Positions 41,966 through 51,133 of a DNA stretch of 64,000 nt are shown here, piece by piece. The number at the start of each line of letters is the position of its first letter. Position 1 is the first letter of the stretch. The notes under the pieces are model-generated. The model did no database searches and was not told the origin of the DNA. It saw nothing but the letters and a program-made list of their open reading frames with translations. The position numbers and the translations under genes were made by a program. This DNA is from SIG299 sp045531955 (lineage in GTDB: Bacteria; Bacillota; Clostridia; Lachnospirales; Lachnospiraceae): assembly GCA_045531955.1 (NCBI GenBank), contig JAZSFC010000001.1, forward strand, positions 1-64,000, in the 5' to 3' direction.

Positions 41966-44473
41966 ATGACAAAGCGTGAGTTTAAAAGTTTATGTGAGAA
42001 AAAAATTATATTGTTGGATGGAGCTACAGGTACCAATCTGCAAAAAGCAGGCATGCCGACGGGGGTATGTCCGGAGCAGTGGATTTTGGATAATAAGGAG
42101 AAGGCAAAAAAGCTTCAGACCGCATTTTTGGAAGCAGGAACGGATATTTTGTATGCTCCGACCTTCAGCGCGAACCGGTTGAAACTTAAGGAGTACGGCT
42201 TACAGGATAAACTCGCGGAAATGAACCGGGAACTGGTGGCATTGTCCAAAGATGCCGTGGCGGAATTTGAAGAAAAGAAGCGTTGTAATGTGGGCAGACA
42301 CTTTATTGCCGGTGACCTTACTATGACCGGTGAGCTGTTATATCCGATAGGTAAATTACAGTTTGAAGAGCTGGTGGATATCTATAAGGAACAGGTACAG
42401 GTGCTTTGTGAAGCAGGAGTGGATTTGTTCGTGGTGGAAACCATGATGAGTCTGCAGGAATGCCGTGCGGCTGTGCTGGCGGTAAAGGAAACCTGTAATC
42501 TTCCGGTGATGGTAACATTGACCTTTGCCGGTGATAACAAGACCATGTACGGAACTACACCGGAAGCGGCTGTTGTGGTATTGCAGGCGTTAGGAGCCGA
42601 TGCGGTGGGTGTAAACTGTTCTGCCGGACCGGAAACAATGGTAGAGATTATTAAGCGTATGGCAGCAGTGGCAGAAGTTCCTGTCATTGCCAAACCGAAT
42701 GCAGGCATGCCGGAACTCTCCAAAGGAAAAACCGTATACAAGATGACTCCGAAGGAATTTACGAAGCATATGGAGGTGCTGGTAGAGGCAGGTGCCGGTA
42801 TTGTTGGCGGCTGCTGTGGTTCCGAACCTGCTCATATTGCAGCAGTGTCTGAGATGATAAAGAAAAAGAAGCCGCAGGAAGGACAGCAGCATAAGGCAAT
42901 TCTTTCTACGGAACGGGATATTTTCCCGATTGAATTGGACGGACAGTTCAAGATTATCGGTGAACGAATCAATCCGACGGGTAAGAAATCACTTCAGGCA
43001 GAACTGAAGGAAGGCAGAATGGATTTGGTATTACAGTATGCCAAGGAACAGGAAGAAGCAGGTGCTTATATTTTGGATGTAAATGCAGGCATGCCGGGAA
43101 TTGATGAAAAGGAACGTCTGCTTCAGATTATTTACGAAGTGACCCAAAATTCTTCGCTTCCCCTGGCTATTGATTCCAGCCATGTGGATGTAATCGAAGA
43201 GGCACTGAGAATTTATCCGGGCCGTGCTTTGGTAAATTCTGTCTCCTGTGAAAAAGAGAAGATGGAAAAGCTGCTTCCGATTGTAAAAAAATACGGTGCG
43301 ATGTTTATTCTGCTTCCGTTATCCGAGGCAGGGCTGCCAAAGGATCAGTTTGAAAAGCGCCGCTTTATTCATATGGTTATGACAGAGGCGTTAAAGGAAG
43401 GATTGAAAAAAGAAGATATTATTGTAGACGGTTTGGTAAATACGATTGGTGCCGGTAAGAATGCCGCTTTAGAAACTCTTGCGACCATCCGTTACTGCCG
43501 GGAAGACTTAGGTCTGGCTACAAGTATCGGTCTTTCCAATATTTCTTTCGGATTACCGGCAAGAAGCTTTGTGAATACGGCGTTTCTTACTATGGCAATC
43601 GGCAGTGGTCTTACCATGGCCATTGCTAACCCATGTCAAAAAATGACCATGCAGTTTATGCTGGCTTCGGATTTACTTATGGGAAAAGAAGGGGCGGATC
43701 TTGCGTTTATTGAAGCCTCTGCGGATATGGTGGTACCTGTTAGTGGTGTTGCAGCGCCTGTTACAGTAGGGAAAATTCCGGAAACGTCAGGAGAAAAGAA
43801 AAACAGTACAGGTGAAAGTTACAATGAAACAGATACACCGCTATTTCATGCTGTGCTAAAAGGGAATAAGAGAAATATCCTGGAATTGACTAAAAACACA
43901 TTAGATAATGCTGATTATGGTACTGAAAAAGCAGAACGGGCAAATAGAATATTAAATGAAGATTTAATTCCTGCAATCAATAGAGTTGGTGAGCTGTTCG
44001 AACAAAAGAAGTATTTCCTTCCTCAGTTGATTGCTTCGGCAGAAACTATGGAACTGGCAATGGAGGTGTTGGAACCGCTGCTTGCTGCAGGTGATGGAAA
44101 AAAACGCGGCAAGGTGATCATTGCTACGGTAAAGGGAGATATCCATGATATCGGTAAGAATCTGGTTTCCCTGATGTTAAAGAATTATGGCTTCGACGTA
44201 ATTGACATGGGAAAAGATGTAGAATCTGAGGCAATTATTGAAAGGGCAAAGGAAACCGGAGCAGCCCTGATTGCACTGTCGGCTCTTATGACAACTACCA
44301 TGACAAGAATGAAAGAAGTGGTGGATTTAAAGAACGCTGAGGGAATTTCTGCGAAGGTAATTATCGGTGGCGCGGTAATTACAGAGGACTATGCGAAAGA
44401 AATCGGTGCGGATGGTTATGCAAAGGATGCCGGGGAAGCGGTAAAAGTTGCAATTTCTTTGACGGAACAGTAA
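41966..44473 (+). CDS. metH: Cobalamin-dependent methionine synthase, no reactivation domain
   Basis: An 835-residue MetH. Domains in order: homocysteine-binding (1-290; GVNCSAG and GGCCGSEP zinc ligands), pterin-binding (about 310-575; FKIIGERINPTGKK, DVNAGMPGIDEKE), a linker rich in Ser, Glu and Lys, a B12 cap domain, and the B12-binding domain with DIHDIGKNLV. The S-adenosylmethionine-dependent reactivation domain of the E. coli protein is missing, as is common in Firmicutes, so another protein must reactivate the cofactor. AGAAGGG selects the ATG at 41966; an in-frame ATG at 41960 is too close. Confidence 0.94.
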   Translation: MTKREFKSLCEKKIILLDGATGTNLQKAGMPTGVCPEQWILDNKEKAKKLQTAFLEAGTDILYAPTFSANRLKLKEYGLQDKLAEMNRELVALSKDAVAEFEEKKRCNVGRHFIAGDLTMTGELLYPIGKLQFEELVDIYKEQVQVLCEAGVDLFVVETMMSLQECRAAVLAVKETCNLPVMVTLTFAGDNKTMYGTTPEAAVVVLQALGADAVGVNCSAGPETMVEIIKRMAAVAEVPVIAKPNAGMPELSKGKTVYKMTPKEFTKHMEVLVEAGAGIVGGCCGSEPAHIAAVSEMIKKKKPQEGQQHKAILSTERDIFPIELDGQFKIIGERINPTGKKSLQAELKEGRMDLVLQYAKEQEEAGAYILDVNAGMPGIDEKERLLQIIYEVTQNSSLPLAIDSSHVDVIEEALRIYPGRALVNSVSCEKEKMEKLLPIVKKYGAMFILLPLSEAGLPKDQFEKRRFIHMVMTEALKEGLKKEDIIVDGLVNTIGAGKNAALETLATIRYCREDLGLATSIGLSNISFGLPARSFVNTAFLTMAIGSGLTMAIANPCQKMTMQFMLASDLLMGKEGADLAFIEASADMVVPVSGVAAPVTVGKIPETSGEKKNSTGESYNETDTPLFHAVLKGNKRNILELTKNTLDNADYGTEKAERANRILNEDLIPAINRVGELFEQKKYFLPQLIASAETMELAMEVLEPLLAAGDGKKRGKVIIATVKGDIHDIGKNLVSLMLKNYGFDVIDMGKDVESEAIIERAKETGAALIALSALMTTTMTRMKEVVDLKNAEGISAKVIIGGAVITEDYAKEIGADGYAKDAGEAVKVAISLTEQ

Positions 44474-44487
44474 AAGTGTGGTATACT
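44459..44487 (+). promoter_or_regulatory. Promoter of the aldo-keto reductase gene
   Basis: TTGACG (44459-44464) and TATACT (44482-44487) with a 17-base spacer, starting inside the last codons of metH. Confidence 0.65.
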
Positions 44488-44524
44488 GATAGAATAAACA
44501 TTAGGTAACGAAGGAGAGTTATTT

Positions 44525-45652
44525 ATGGAGTTCAGAACATTAGATAAATTGGGGATAAAAACATCCTTGCTTGGCTTTGGCTGCATGCGTTTTCCAACCA
44601 CGGCAGAGGGAAAAATTGATGAAGTAAGAGCGGAACAAATGCTGGATGAAGCCTATGCGGCAGGTATTAATTATTATGATACTGCATGGCCGTATCACAA
44701 CGGGGAAAGCGAGCCGTTTGTAGGAAGGGTGATGAAAAAGTATCCTCGTGAAAGCTTTTATTTTGCAACCAAACTTCCTTGCTGGAACGTAAAGGAAAGA
44801 GAAGATGCTACCCGTATTTTCCATCAGCAGTTAGAGCATCTTCAGTCTGACTATGTTGATTTTTATCTGCTTCACGCATTGAACAGAGGCAGCTTTAATC
44901 AAATGAAAGACTTAGGTGTTATTGACGATATGGTAGAATTAAAGAATCAGGGAAAGATTAAATATCTTGGTTTTTCCTTCCATGACGGTTATGAGGCGTT
45001 TGAAGAAATTCTTACTTACCGTGACTGGGATTTCTGTCAGATTCAGTACAATTATATGGATACCAATGAACAGGCCGGCGATAAGGGCTATGCCCTGTGT
45101 GAAAAACTCAATGTTCCAATCATTATTATGGAACCGATTAAGGGTGGCGCATTGGCGTCTTATGCCCCAGAGGTGGAAGCAATCTTTAAGGCAGAACGCC
45201 CGGAAAAGAGTATTGCGTCCTGGGCACTGCGCTGGGTGGCAAGTAAGCCGCAGGTAAAAGTGGTTCTCAGCGGCATGTCCACGGAGGAACAGGTAAAGGA
45301 TAACTTAGATACCTTCGGTGAATTTGAAGCATTATCCGAAAAAGAGCTGGAAACAGTGGAAACTGTTGTTAAAGAAGTTAAATCAAGAATTAAGAATGGA
45401 TGCACGGCGTGCCGCTATTGTATGCCTTGCCCGTTTGGCGTAAATATTCCGAGAAACTTTGCAGTTTGGAACAATTACGGTATGTATAACAATGCAGGTT
45501 CTGCTAAGTGGCGTTATTTCCACGAAATGAAAGAGGAAGAGAGAGCAGACAAATGTATGTCCTGCGGTGCATGTGAAGATGCCTGTCCACAGAAGCTTCC
45601 GATTCGTGAGCAGTTGGCACAGGTGGCAGAATTGATGCAGAGTTTACAGTAA
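44525..45652 (+). CDS. Aldo/keto reductase with C-terminal 4Fe-4S domain
   Basis: A 375-residue protein. Residues about 1-280 are an aldo-keto reductase barrel (LGFGCMRFP; YDTAWPYHNGESE with the catalytic Asp and Tyr; ATKLPCW). Residues about 290-375 carry two cysteine clusters, CTACRYCMPCP and CMSCGACEDACP, that would bind iron-sulfur centres. This form is common in anaerobes and may take electrons from ferredoxin rather than NADPH alone; the substrate is unknown. CGAAGGAGAG precedes the ATG. Confidence 0.92.
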   Translation: MEFRTLDKLGIKTSLLGFGCMRFPTTAEGKIDEVRAEQMLDEAYAAGINYYDTAWPYHNGESEPFVGRVMKKYPRESFYFATKLPCWNVKEREDATRIFHQQLEHLQSDYVDFYLLHALNRGSFNQMKDLGVIDDMVELKNQGKIKYLGFSFHDGYEAFEEILTYRDWDFCQIQYNYMDTNEQAGDKGYALCEKLNVPIIIMEPIKGGALASYAPEVEAIFKAERPEKSIASWALRWVASKPQVKVVLSGMSTEEQVKDNLDTFGEFEALSEKELETVETVVKEVKSRIKNGCTACRYCMPCPFGVNIPRNFAVWNNYGMYNNAGSAKWRYFHEMKEEERADKCMSCGACEDACPQKLPIREQLAQVAELMQSLQ

Positions 45653-45693
45653 GTTTTTTTGACCTATACCATTAGAATCCGGGGTGATGCAGC

Positions 45694-47577
45694 ATGCTTT
45701 ATAATAAAAAAATCATAGCACTTTGTATGGCCAGAATACAGGACGATGCCAGTAATGAGTATATTACTGCATTAAACCGTGTGGTAACACCGGCAGGATA
45801 CAGTATTTTTGTGTACAATACCTGTTCTACGGTAAGTGTAGATTCTTATGAAGGCAGCACCCAGACTGCAATTTATGATTACATGGATTTTGACATCATC
45901 GATGTGGTAATTGTTTATGAAGAAGTTCTGCGTAATCAGGCGGTAACCGATGCGCTGATTGCCAAAGCCCAAAAGCATCAGGTGCCGGTTCTTGTAATTG
46001 GTGAGCCTCACGAAGGCTGTACAAATATTAAGTTTGATCATGAAAATGCTTTTGTTGAAATTGTCCGTCATATGATTCAGGAGCATCATTTGACAAAACT
46101 TCATTTTATGGCCGGATTCAAAGGAAATCAGTTTTCCGAGTACCGGTTGAATGCGTTTCGCAGGGTGCTGGAAGAACATGGGCTTCCGTTTGATGATTCC
46201 ATGGTAAGCTATGGTGATTTTTATTCCGTGGCAGCGGAACGGGAAACAGAAAAAATTGTGGCATCCGGTAATATTCCGGAGGCAATTCTTTGTGCAAATG
46301 ACAGAATGGCACTGGCTGTTTGTGACGTGCTGGACAAGCACGGAATCCGTGTTCCGGAGGATGTGGCGGTAACGGGATTCGACGGAATCCCGGAAATTAA
46401 TGTTACAACTCCGAGAATTACCTCTGTCATATGTGACCCGAATGATATTGCGGAAAAAACATTGGAACTCCTGGAAGTATCCGAGGCTTTAATCGGAAAA
46501 ACAAACACAGTTCTGGTTGCTCCGAAATTGTATATTGCCGAGTCCTGCGGCTGTATCGGTAAAAAATCCAGAAATGCTTCCGAGTATTTGAATACGCTAT
46601 ATAACCGGCTTTACCGTTTTCAGGATGAGGAGTTGGAGTTGTCCCTGATTACGGCACAAGTGCAGCGCTGTGACTCTTTGAAACAGGTGGCGGTAGAATT
46701 AAAGAAAAACGTGATTTATGATACCTGCTGTATGGTAGAAAAAGAATATTTGGATGAAACATGCAATCCGATCCGGTTGGCAAACCGTTCCGAGGGGAAA
46801 GAAAAAGAATTGGTTGTCGTATTTGACAGTGATTTTACGGGAGATGAATTTATTCCGTACAGCATTTCATCAAAAGATATTACGCCTCACGTGGATTATC
46901 TGGTGGAGCATGGCAGAGTGTTGGTATTTACCTCTCTGTATCATGTGGATGTGCCGATTGGCTATGTATGTGTATTTTTCAGCGAGCTGTCCAGCAGTAA
47001 TTATATGAAAATCCCGCAAAATGTAACTGCATTAAATAATGCATTCGGCGGATATAGAAATTTGCGCTATAAGCAGTTCCTGATGCAGCAAATTGATGAA
47101 ATGTACCGGATTGATACATTAACCGGTTTATATAACCGCCGGGGATTTGAAAAGGAATATAGTAAACTGTTGGAAACAGAAGCAGGTAGGAAGCCGTTAA
47201 CAATTGTTATGGCAGATTTAGACCGTTTAAAGTTTATTAATGATACGTTTGGTCATAAAGAAGGTGACTTTGCCATCCGGGCTGTCGCAACGGCATTACA
47301 GCGGATTTGCCCGTCAGGATCTATCTGTACCAGATTTGGTGGAGATGAAATGCTGGCGGTGTGTCAGGGAGTACAGGATATAGCAAAAATGAAGGAAGAA
47401 TTCCGGAGATATTTTGATGAATTAAACGGTTCTTCCGGAAAAGAGTATCCAATTGAAGCCAGTACGGGAATTTATATTACCGGTGAAGGTGAAATCCTTG
47501 ACTTTGAGGAATTGGTAGAAAAGTCAGACCGTCTGATGTATGAAGAAAAAAAGGAAAGAAAGAACAAGAGATTGTAA
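45694..47577 (+). CDS. LacI-type sensor domain - GGDEF diguanylate cyclase 1
   Basis: A 627-residue cytoplasmic protein (no signal peptide or membrane helix). Residues about 5-280 are a periplasmic-binding-protein-like domain of the LacI/GalR type (AILCANDRMALAVCDVLDKHG, DVAVTGFDGIPE) without the helix-turn-helix; a middle GAF-like region (about 300-450) follows; residues about 460-625 are a GGDEF domain (DTLTGLYNRRGFE, ADLDRLKFINDTFGHKEGD, RFGGDEMLAV). The active loop reads GGDEM, not GGDEF. It probably makes cyclic-di-GMP in response to a small ligand such as a sugar. A close paralogue follows. Confidence 0.88.
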   Translation: MLYNKKIIALCMARIQDDASNEYITALNRVVTPAGYSIFVYNTCSTVSVDSYEGSTQTAIYDYMDFDIIDVVIVYEEVLRNQAVTDALIAKAQKHQVPVLVIGEPHEGCTNIKFDHENAFVEIVRHMIQEHHLTKLHFMAGFKGNQFSEYRLNAFRRVLEEHGLPFDDSMVSYGDFYSVAAERETEKIVASGNIPEAILCANDRMALAVCDVLDKHGIRVPEDVAVTGFDGIPEINVTTPRITSVICDPNDIAEKTLELLEVSEALIGKTNTVLVAPKLYIAESCGCIGKKSRNASEYLNTLYNRLYRFQDEELELSLITAQVQRCDSLKQVAVELKKNVIYDTCCMVEKEYLDETCNPIRLANRSEGKEKELVVVFDSDFTGDEFIPYSISSKDITPHVDYLVEHGRVLVFTSLYHVDVPIGYVCVFFSELSSSNYMKIPQNVTALNNAFGGYRNLRYKQFLMQQIDEMYRIDTLTGLYNRRGFEKEYSKLLETEAGRKPLTIVMADLDRLKFINDTFGHKEGDFAIRAVATALQRICPSGSICTRFGGDEMLAVCQGVQDIAKMKEEFRRYFDELNGSSGKEYPIEASTGIYITGEGEILDFEELVEKSDRLMYEEKKERKNKRL

Positions 47578-47613
47578 ATTAAGTAATAGATTCAGGAACT
47601 CGAGGTGCCCATT

Positions 47614-49503
47614 ATGATTGGAAACAAAAAAATAATCGCTGTTTGTGCAGCGAGAATACAGGATGATGCGACAAATGATTATATTTCGGCACTGAACGAT
47701 GTCGTATCCGATGCAGGATATGGTGTGTTAGTATATAATACCAGTACAGTGTTGGATGTAAATGATAGAAATAATGCTTCCTGGTTTTATATATACAGTC
47801 TAATGGATTTTTCCGTCATAGATGTTGTGATAGTTCTTGAAGAAACCATTGTGAATGAAGTGGTGATTCAGACAATTATCCAAAACGCAAAGAATTTTGA
47901 CGTTCCGGTCATTGTCATTGGTAAGCAGAGAGAAGGCTGTGTCAATATAAAGTTCGACCAGGAAAAAGGTTTTGAAGCGATGGTCCGCCATATGGTGGAA
48001 GAACATCATATGACAAATCTTCATTTTATGGCAGGTATGAGAAATAACGCCTTTTCCGATCATCGTCTGAATGTGTTTAAGAAGGTTTTGCAAGAAAATA
48101 ATCTTCCGTTTGATGATACTATGGTAAGCTATGGCGATTTCTGGTCAGGACCGGCGGAAGAAGCAACCGAAAAAATCGTGGCATCGGGAAAGCTGCCGCA
48201 GGCAATTATATGTGCCAATGATAAAATGGCGATTGCTGTTTGCGGTGTTTTAAACAAGCATGGAATAAAAATTCCGGAACAGGTGGCAATCACCGGTTTT
48301 GACGGTATTTTGGAAATTAACTTTTCGTCACCGCGTATTACTTCTGCCAGCTGCGAAGCAGCGGATATTGCAGAAAAAACACGGGAAGTTTTGGTGTCGA
48401 TTGAGAAATACAAAGGCCAGACAGCAAGCTTTTTCGTACCTGCAAGACTTTCCTTTATGGAGTCCTGCGGTTGCAAGGAAAAGGCTCCGGTGGATGCCTC
48501 CCGCTACTTAAATATGTTAAATGACAGATTTTATCTGTATCAAAGTGAAGCAATCAATCTATCCAATATTATGGCGCAGATTCATCGTAGTGATTCTGTA
48601 GAACAGGTGATAGAACAATTGCGTCATTCCATGTTTTATGATATGACCTGCGTTGTGGAAAAGTATTTTTTGGAAGAAAATATGAATCCTGCAGAATATC
48701 AGACGGAGCAACTGGCAGATATTAATCGGGAAATGTTATTGCTTTTTGACAGCAACCATTATGAGGACTTTCACCCGTACCCGTTTAGGTTAAAGCAGAT
48801 TATTCCGAGTATCCAGTATTGCCTGGATAATGCAAGAGTTGTTGTTCTGACGGCATTGCAGCACATGGGAACACCAATGGGATATGTAGCGTTTTATTTT
48901 ATGAAGCTGGATCATATTCAGGGGTCGAGAATTACTCAAATAGCCAACTCATTAAATTCCGCACTTGGCGGTTATCGTAATATGCGATATAAAAATCACC
49001 TGATGCAGCAAATTGATGAAATGTATCGTATCGATACGCTGACAGGTCTGTATAATCGCCGCGGATTTGCTCTTGCATATCAAAAACTGTTAGAATCGGA
49101 AGAAGAGCAGTTACAATTGACTATTATTCTTGCAGATTTAGACCGGTTGAAATATATCAATGATACCTTTGGCCATAAAGAGGGTGACTTTGCCATCCGT
49201 GCCGTAGCGGAGGCATTGGAAAAAGTTTGTCCGGAAGGGTCGTTGTTCAACCGCTACGGTGGTGATGAAATGCTGGCCGTGTGCCGCGGAAAAATCGAAC
49301 CGGAGAAGATTAGAACGGCATTTACAAATTATTTTAATGAGTTTAACCGTTCTTCGGAAAAGCCGTATGAGGTAGATGCCAGTATTGGAGTATATATTAC
49401 GGAAGAAAATGAAAAACTCAGCTTTGAAGAAATCATTGAACGCTCGGATCGTCTGATGTATGAAGAAAAAGAGCGCCACAGAAAGAAATTATCCGGTCAA
49501 TAA
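47614..49503 (+). CDS. LacI-type sensor domain - GGDEF diguanylate cyclase 2
   Basis: A 629-residue paralogue of the preceding protein with the same three-part layout: LacI-like ligand domain (AIICANDKMAIAVCGVLNKHG, VAITGFDGILE), middle region, and GGDEF domain (DTLTGLYNRRGFA, RYGGDEMLAV). Both share KKIIA-C-ARIQDDA at the start and MQQIDEMYRIDTLTGLYNRRGF before the cyclase domain, so they arose by tandem duplication. The ligand domain differs more than the cyclase domain, suggesting a different ligand. GAGGTG selects the ATG at 47614; an in-frame GTG at 47605 is part of that site. Confidence 0.88.
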   Translation: MIGNKKIIAVCAARIQDDATNDYISALNDVVSDAGYGVLVYNTSTVLDVNDRNNASWFYIYSLMDFSVIDVVIVLEETIVNEVVIQTIIQNAKNFDVPVIVIGKQREGCVNIKFDQEKGFEAMVRHMVEEHHMTNLHFMAGMRNNAFSDHRLNVFKKVLQENNLPFDDTMVSYGDFWSGPAEEATEKIVASGKLPQAIICANDKMAIAVCGVLNKHGIKIPEQVAITGFDGILEINFSSPRITSASCEAADIAEKTREVLVSIEKYKGQTASFFVPARLSFMESCGCKEKAPVDASRYLNMLNDRFYLYQSEAINLSNIMAQIHRSDSVEQVIEQLRHSMFYDMTCVVEKYFLEENMNPAEYQTEQLADINREMLLLFDSNHYEDFHPYPFRLKQIIPSIQYCLDNARVVVLTALQHMGTPMGYVAFYFMKLDHIQGSRITQIANSLNSALGGYRNMRYKNHLMQQIDEMYRIDTLTGLYNRRGFALAYQKLLESEEEQLQLTIILADLDRLKYINDTFGHKEGDFAIRAVAEALEKVCPEGSLFNRYGGDEMLAVCRGKIEPEKIRTAFTNYFNEFNRSSEKPYEVDASIGVYITEENEKLSFEEIIERSDRLMYEEKERHRKKLSGQ

Positions 49504-49540
49504 AAAGAGCCGCCGTGCAGTTGCACGGCGGTTTATTTTT
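49502..49540. terminator. Bidirectional terminator
   Basis: CCGCCGTGCA (49510-49519) pairs with TGCACGGCGG (49522-49531), with A residues before and T residues after; it separates the sensor pair from the converging HAD gene. Confidence 0.85.
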
Positions 49541-49549
49541 GTTATACAG

Positions 49550-50338
49550 TTACTCTTTTATGTTCAATAGTTCTTTTATTGCAGTTACCACATCAGAACA
49601 ATGAAAATTAAATCTGGATTTAATTACATCTATAGCGTTATCCATAACATATCCGTATTTAACTGTATCTAACATTTCTAAATCGTTGTAATTATCACCA
49701 AAAGCAGCACATTCTTCCGGAGTAATTCCAAGCTTATCCAGCAGTTCTGCCAAGGCTCTTCCTTTATTTACATCCGGTGCAACGCAGTCTAACCAGGCCT
49801 TGCCGGAAATGGTACATTGGGCCTTGTCTTTATGACGTTCTAACAATTCCGGACCGTGCCCTTCGGCAATGCCGCTTTCCTCAAATACCGATATTTTGTA
49901 ATAGGGTTCCGGGTGTTCCTCCGGAGAAGAAAGCAGTTTGATGTCATTTTTTACATGGTTTACCATGCGGTCCACAAAACGCTCGCTTTTTGGAATCAGA
50001 TAGCAGGTTTTTTCGCCTGAAATCTGTAGTTCGCAGCCGGGCAGTGATAAAATATCATGGCTGATGGTGAGGGCAACATCCTTATCCATCGGATGGCTTA
50101 CCAAAAGCTTGTCTTTATAAAAAACCAGGGAACCGTTTTCACAGATAAATGCCATATACTTGGAAGCGGAACCGAAAAGCCGTACCAGGTTGGGATACTG
50201 TCTTCCGCTGGCTGCTACAAACAGGATACCATATTCGGTGGAAAGCTTTTCAATAAAAGGGATGACTCCTTCCGGCAAACTCTGCGCTCCGTTTTGTAAT
50301 AAAGTGCCGTCTAAATCACTGGCAATTATTTTTATCAT
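49550..50338 (-). CDS. Cof-type HAD phosphatase
   Basis: A 262-residue HAD-superfamily hydrolase of the Cof (type IIB cap) family: nucleophile motif SDLDGTLL at residues 7-14, and GDNYNDLEML with the metal-binding Asp residues near 215. These enzymes dephosphorylate sugar phosphates, flavin precursors or pyridoxal phosphate; the substrate is unknown. Its ATG overlaps the uridine kinase stop (50335-50338), so the two are coupled. Confidence 0.9.
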   Translation of the reverse strand: MIKIIASDLDGTLLQNGAQSLPEGVIPFIEKLSTEYGILFVAASGRQYPNLVRLFGSASKYMAFICENGSLVFYKDKLLVSHPMDKDVALTISHDILSLPGCELQISGEKTCYLIPKSERFVDRMVNHVKNDIKLLSSPEEHPEPYYKISVFEESGIAEGHGPELLERHKDKAQCTISGKAWLDCVAPDVNKGRALAELLDKLGITPEECAAFGDNYNDLEMLDTVKYGYVMDNAIDVIKSRFNFHCSDVVTAIKELLNIKE

Positions 50339-50958
50339 AGGGAACCTCCGAGATGACTTTTTATCCGCTGCATAATCATGTCCAGGGCCACCTGGTTTCT
50401 TCCGCCTTCCGGGACAATAATGTCAGCGTATTTTTTGCTTGGTTCCACAAACTGTTCATGCATCGGTTTTACCGTGTTCAGATACTGGTTCACAACGGAA
50501 GTTAAGCTACGGCCCCGTTCTTCTACATCCCGCATGATACGGCGTAGAATGCGGACATCTGCATCCGTGTCTACATATATTTTGATATCCATCAAATCAG
50601 TAAGCTCTTTGCACTCAAAAATCAGGATACCTTCGATAATCATTACCTTATTCGGATGAACCGTAATGGTTTCTTTGGAACGGTTGTGGGCAGAGAAATC
50701 ATATACCGGACAGATGATGTCTTTGCCGGCACGAAGTGCGCGTACATGTTCAATCATTAAATCCGTGTCAAAGGCATTCGGATGGTCATAGTTAAGATGA
50801 GTGCGTTCTTCGTAGGTCATATCATCATGGGCTTTATAGTAATTGTCATGGGTAAGTACCGTGACGTGTTCGCCAAAATGTTCTTTAATCCGCTCGGTGA
50901 GTGTGGACTTGCCGCTGCCGGTGCCGCCGGCGATGCCAATCATTAAGATATCAGACAT
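50335..50958 (-). CDS. udk: Uridine kinase
   Basis: A 207-residue kinase of the uridine/cytidine kinase family: P-loop GGTGSGKST at residues 10-18, LTHDNYYKAHDDMTYEER, NYDHPNAFDTDL and VMIIEGILIF, all diagnostic. It phosphorylates uridine and cytidine for pyrimidine salvage. GGGGAAT precedes the ATG. It is transcribed divergently from the DUF5716-like gene. Confidence 0.94.
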   Translation of the reverse strand: MSDILMIGIAGGTGSGKSTLTERIKEHFGEHVTVLTHDNYYKAHDDMTYEERTHLNYDHPNAFDTDLMIEHVRALRAGKDIICPVYDFSAHNRSKETITVHPNKVMIIEGILIFECKELTDLMDIKIYVDTDADVRILRRIMRDVEERGRSLTSVVNQYLNTVKPMHEQFVEPSKKYADIIVPEGGRNQVALDMIMQRIKSHLGGSL

Positions 50959-51016
50959 GGGATTCCCCTTTCTTCTGGTTGATTAATTTACCCGGAAAGA
51001 CAGCACGGGCATATTC

Positions 51017-51046
51017 ATTATATAGCGCAGGAAACATAGAAGTCAA
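51017..51046 (-). promoter_or_regulatory. udk promoter
   Basis: On the minus strand TTGACT (51041-51046) and TATAAT (51017-51022) with an 18-base spacer. Confidence 0.65.
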
Positions 51047-51057
51047 TGCGGTTTTTA

Positions 51058-51086
51058 TTGACAACTATTCAGGAAAACAGTACTAT
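51058..51086 (+). promoter_or_regulatory. Promoter of the DUF5716-like gene
   Basis: TTGACA (51058-51063) and TACTAT (51081-51086) with a 17-base spacer. Its -35 box is 11 bases from that of the divergent udk promoter. Confidence 0.65.
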
Positions 51087-51133
51087 GGAATTAGAAGTTT
51101 TTGTTAACAAAAGAGAAAGGCAGGGGCAGAAAA

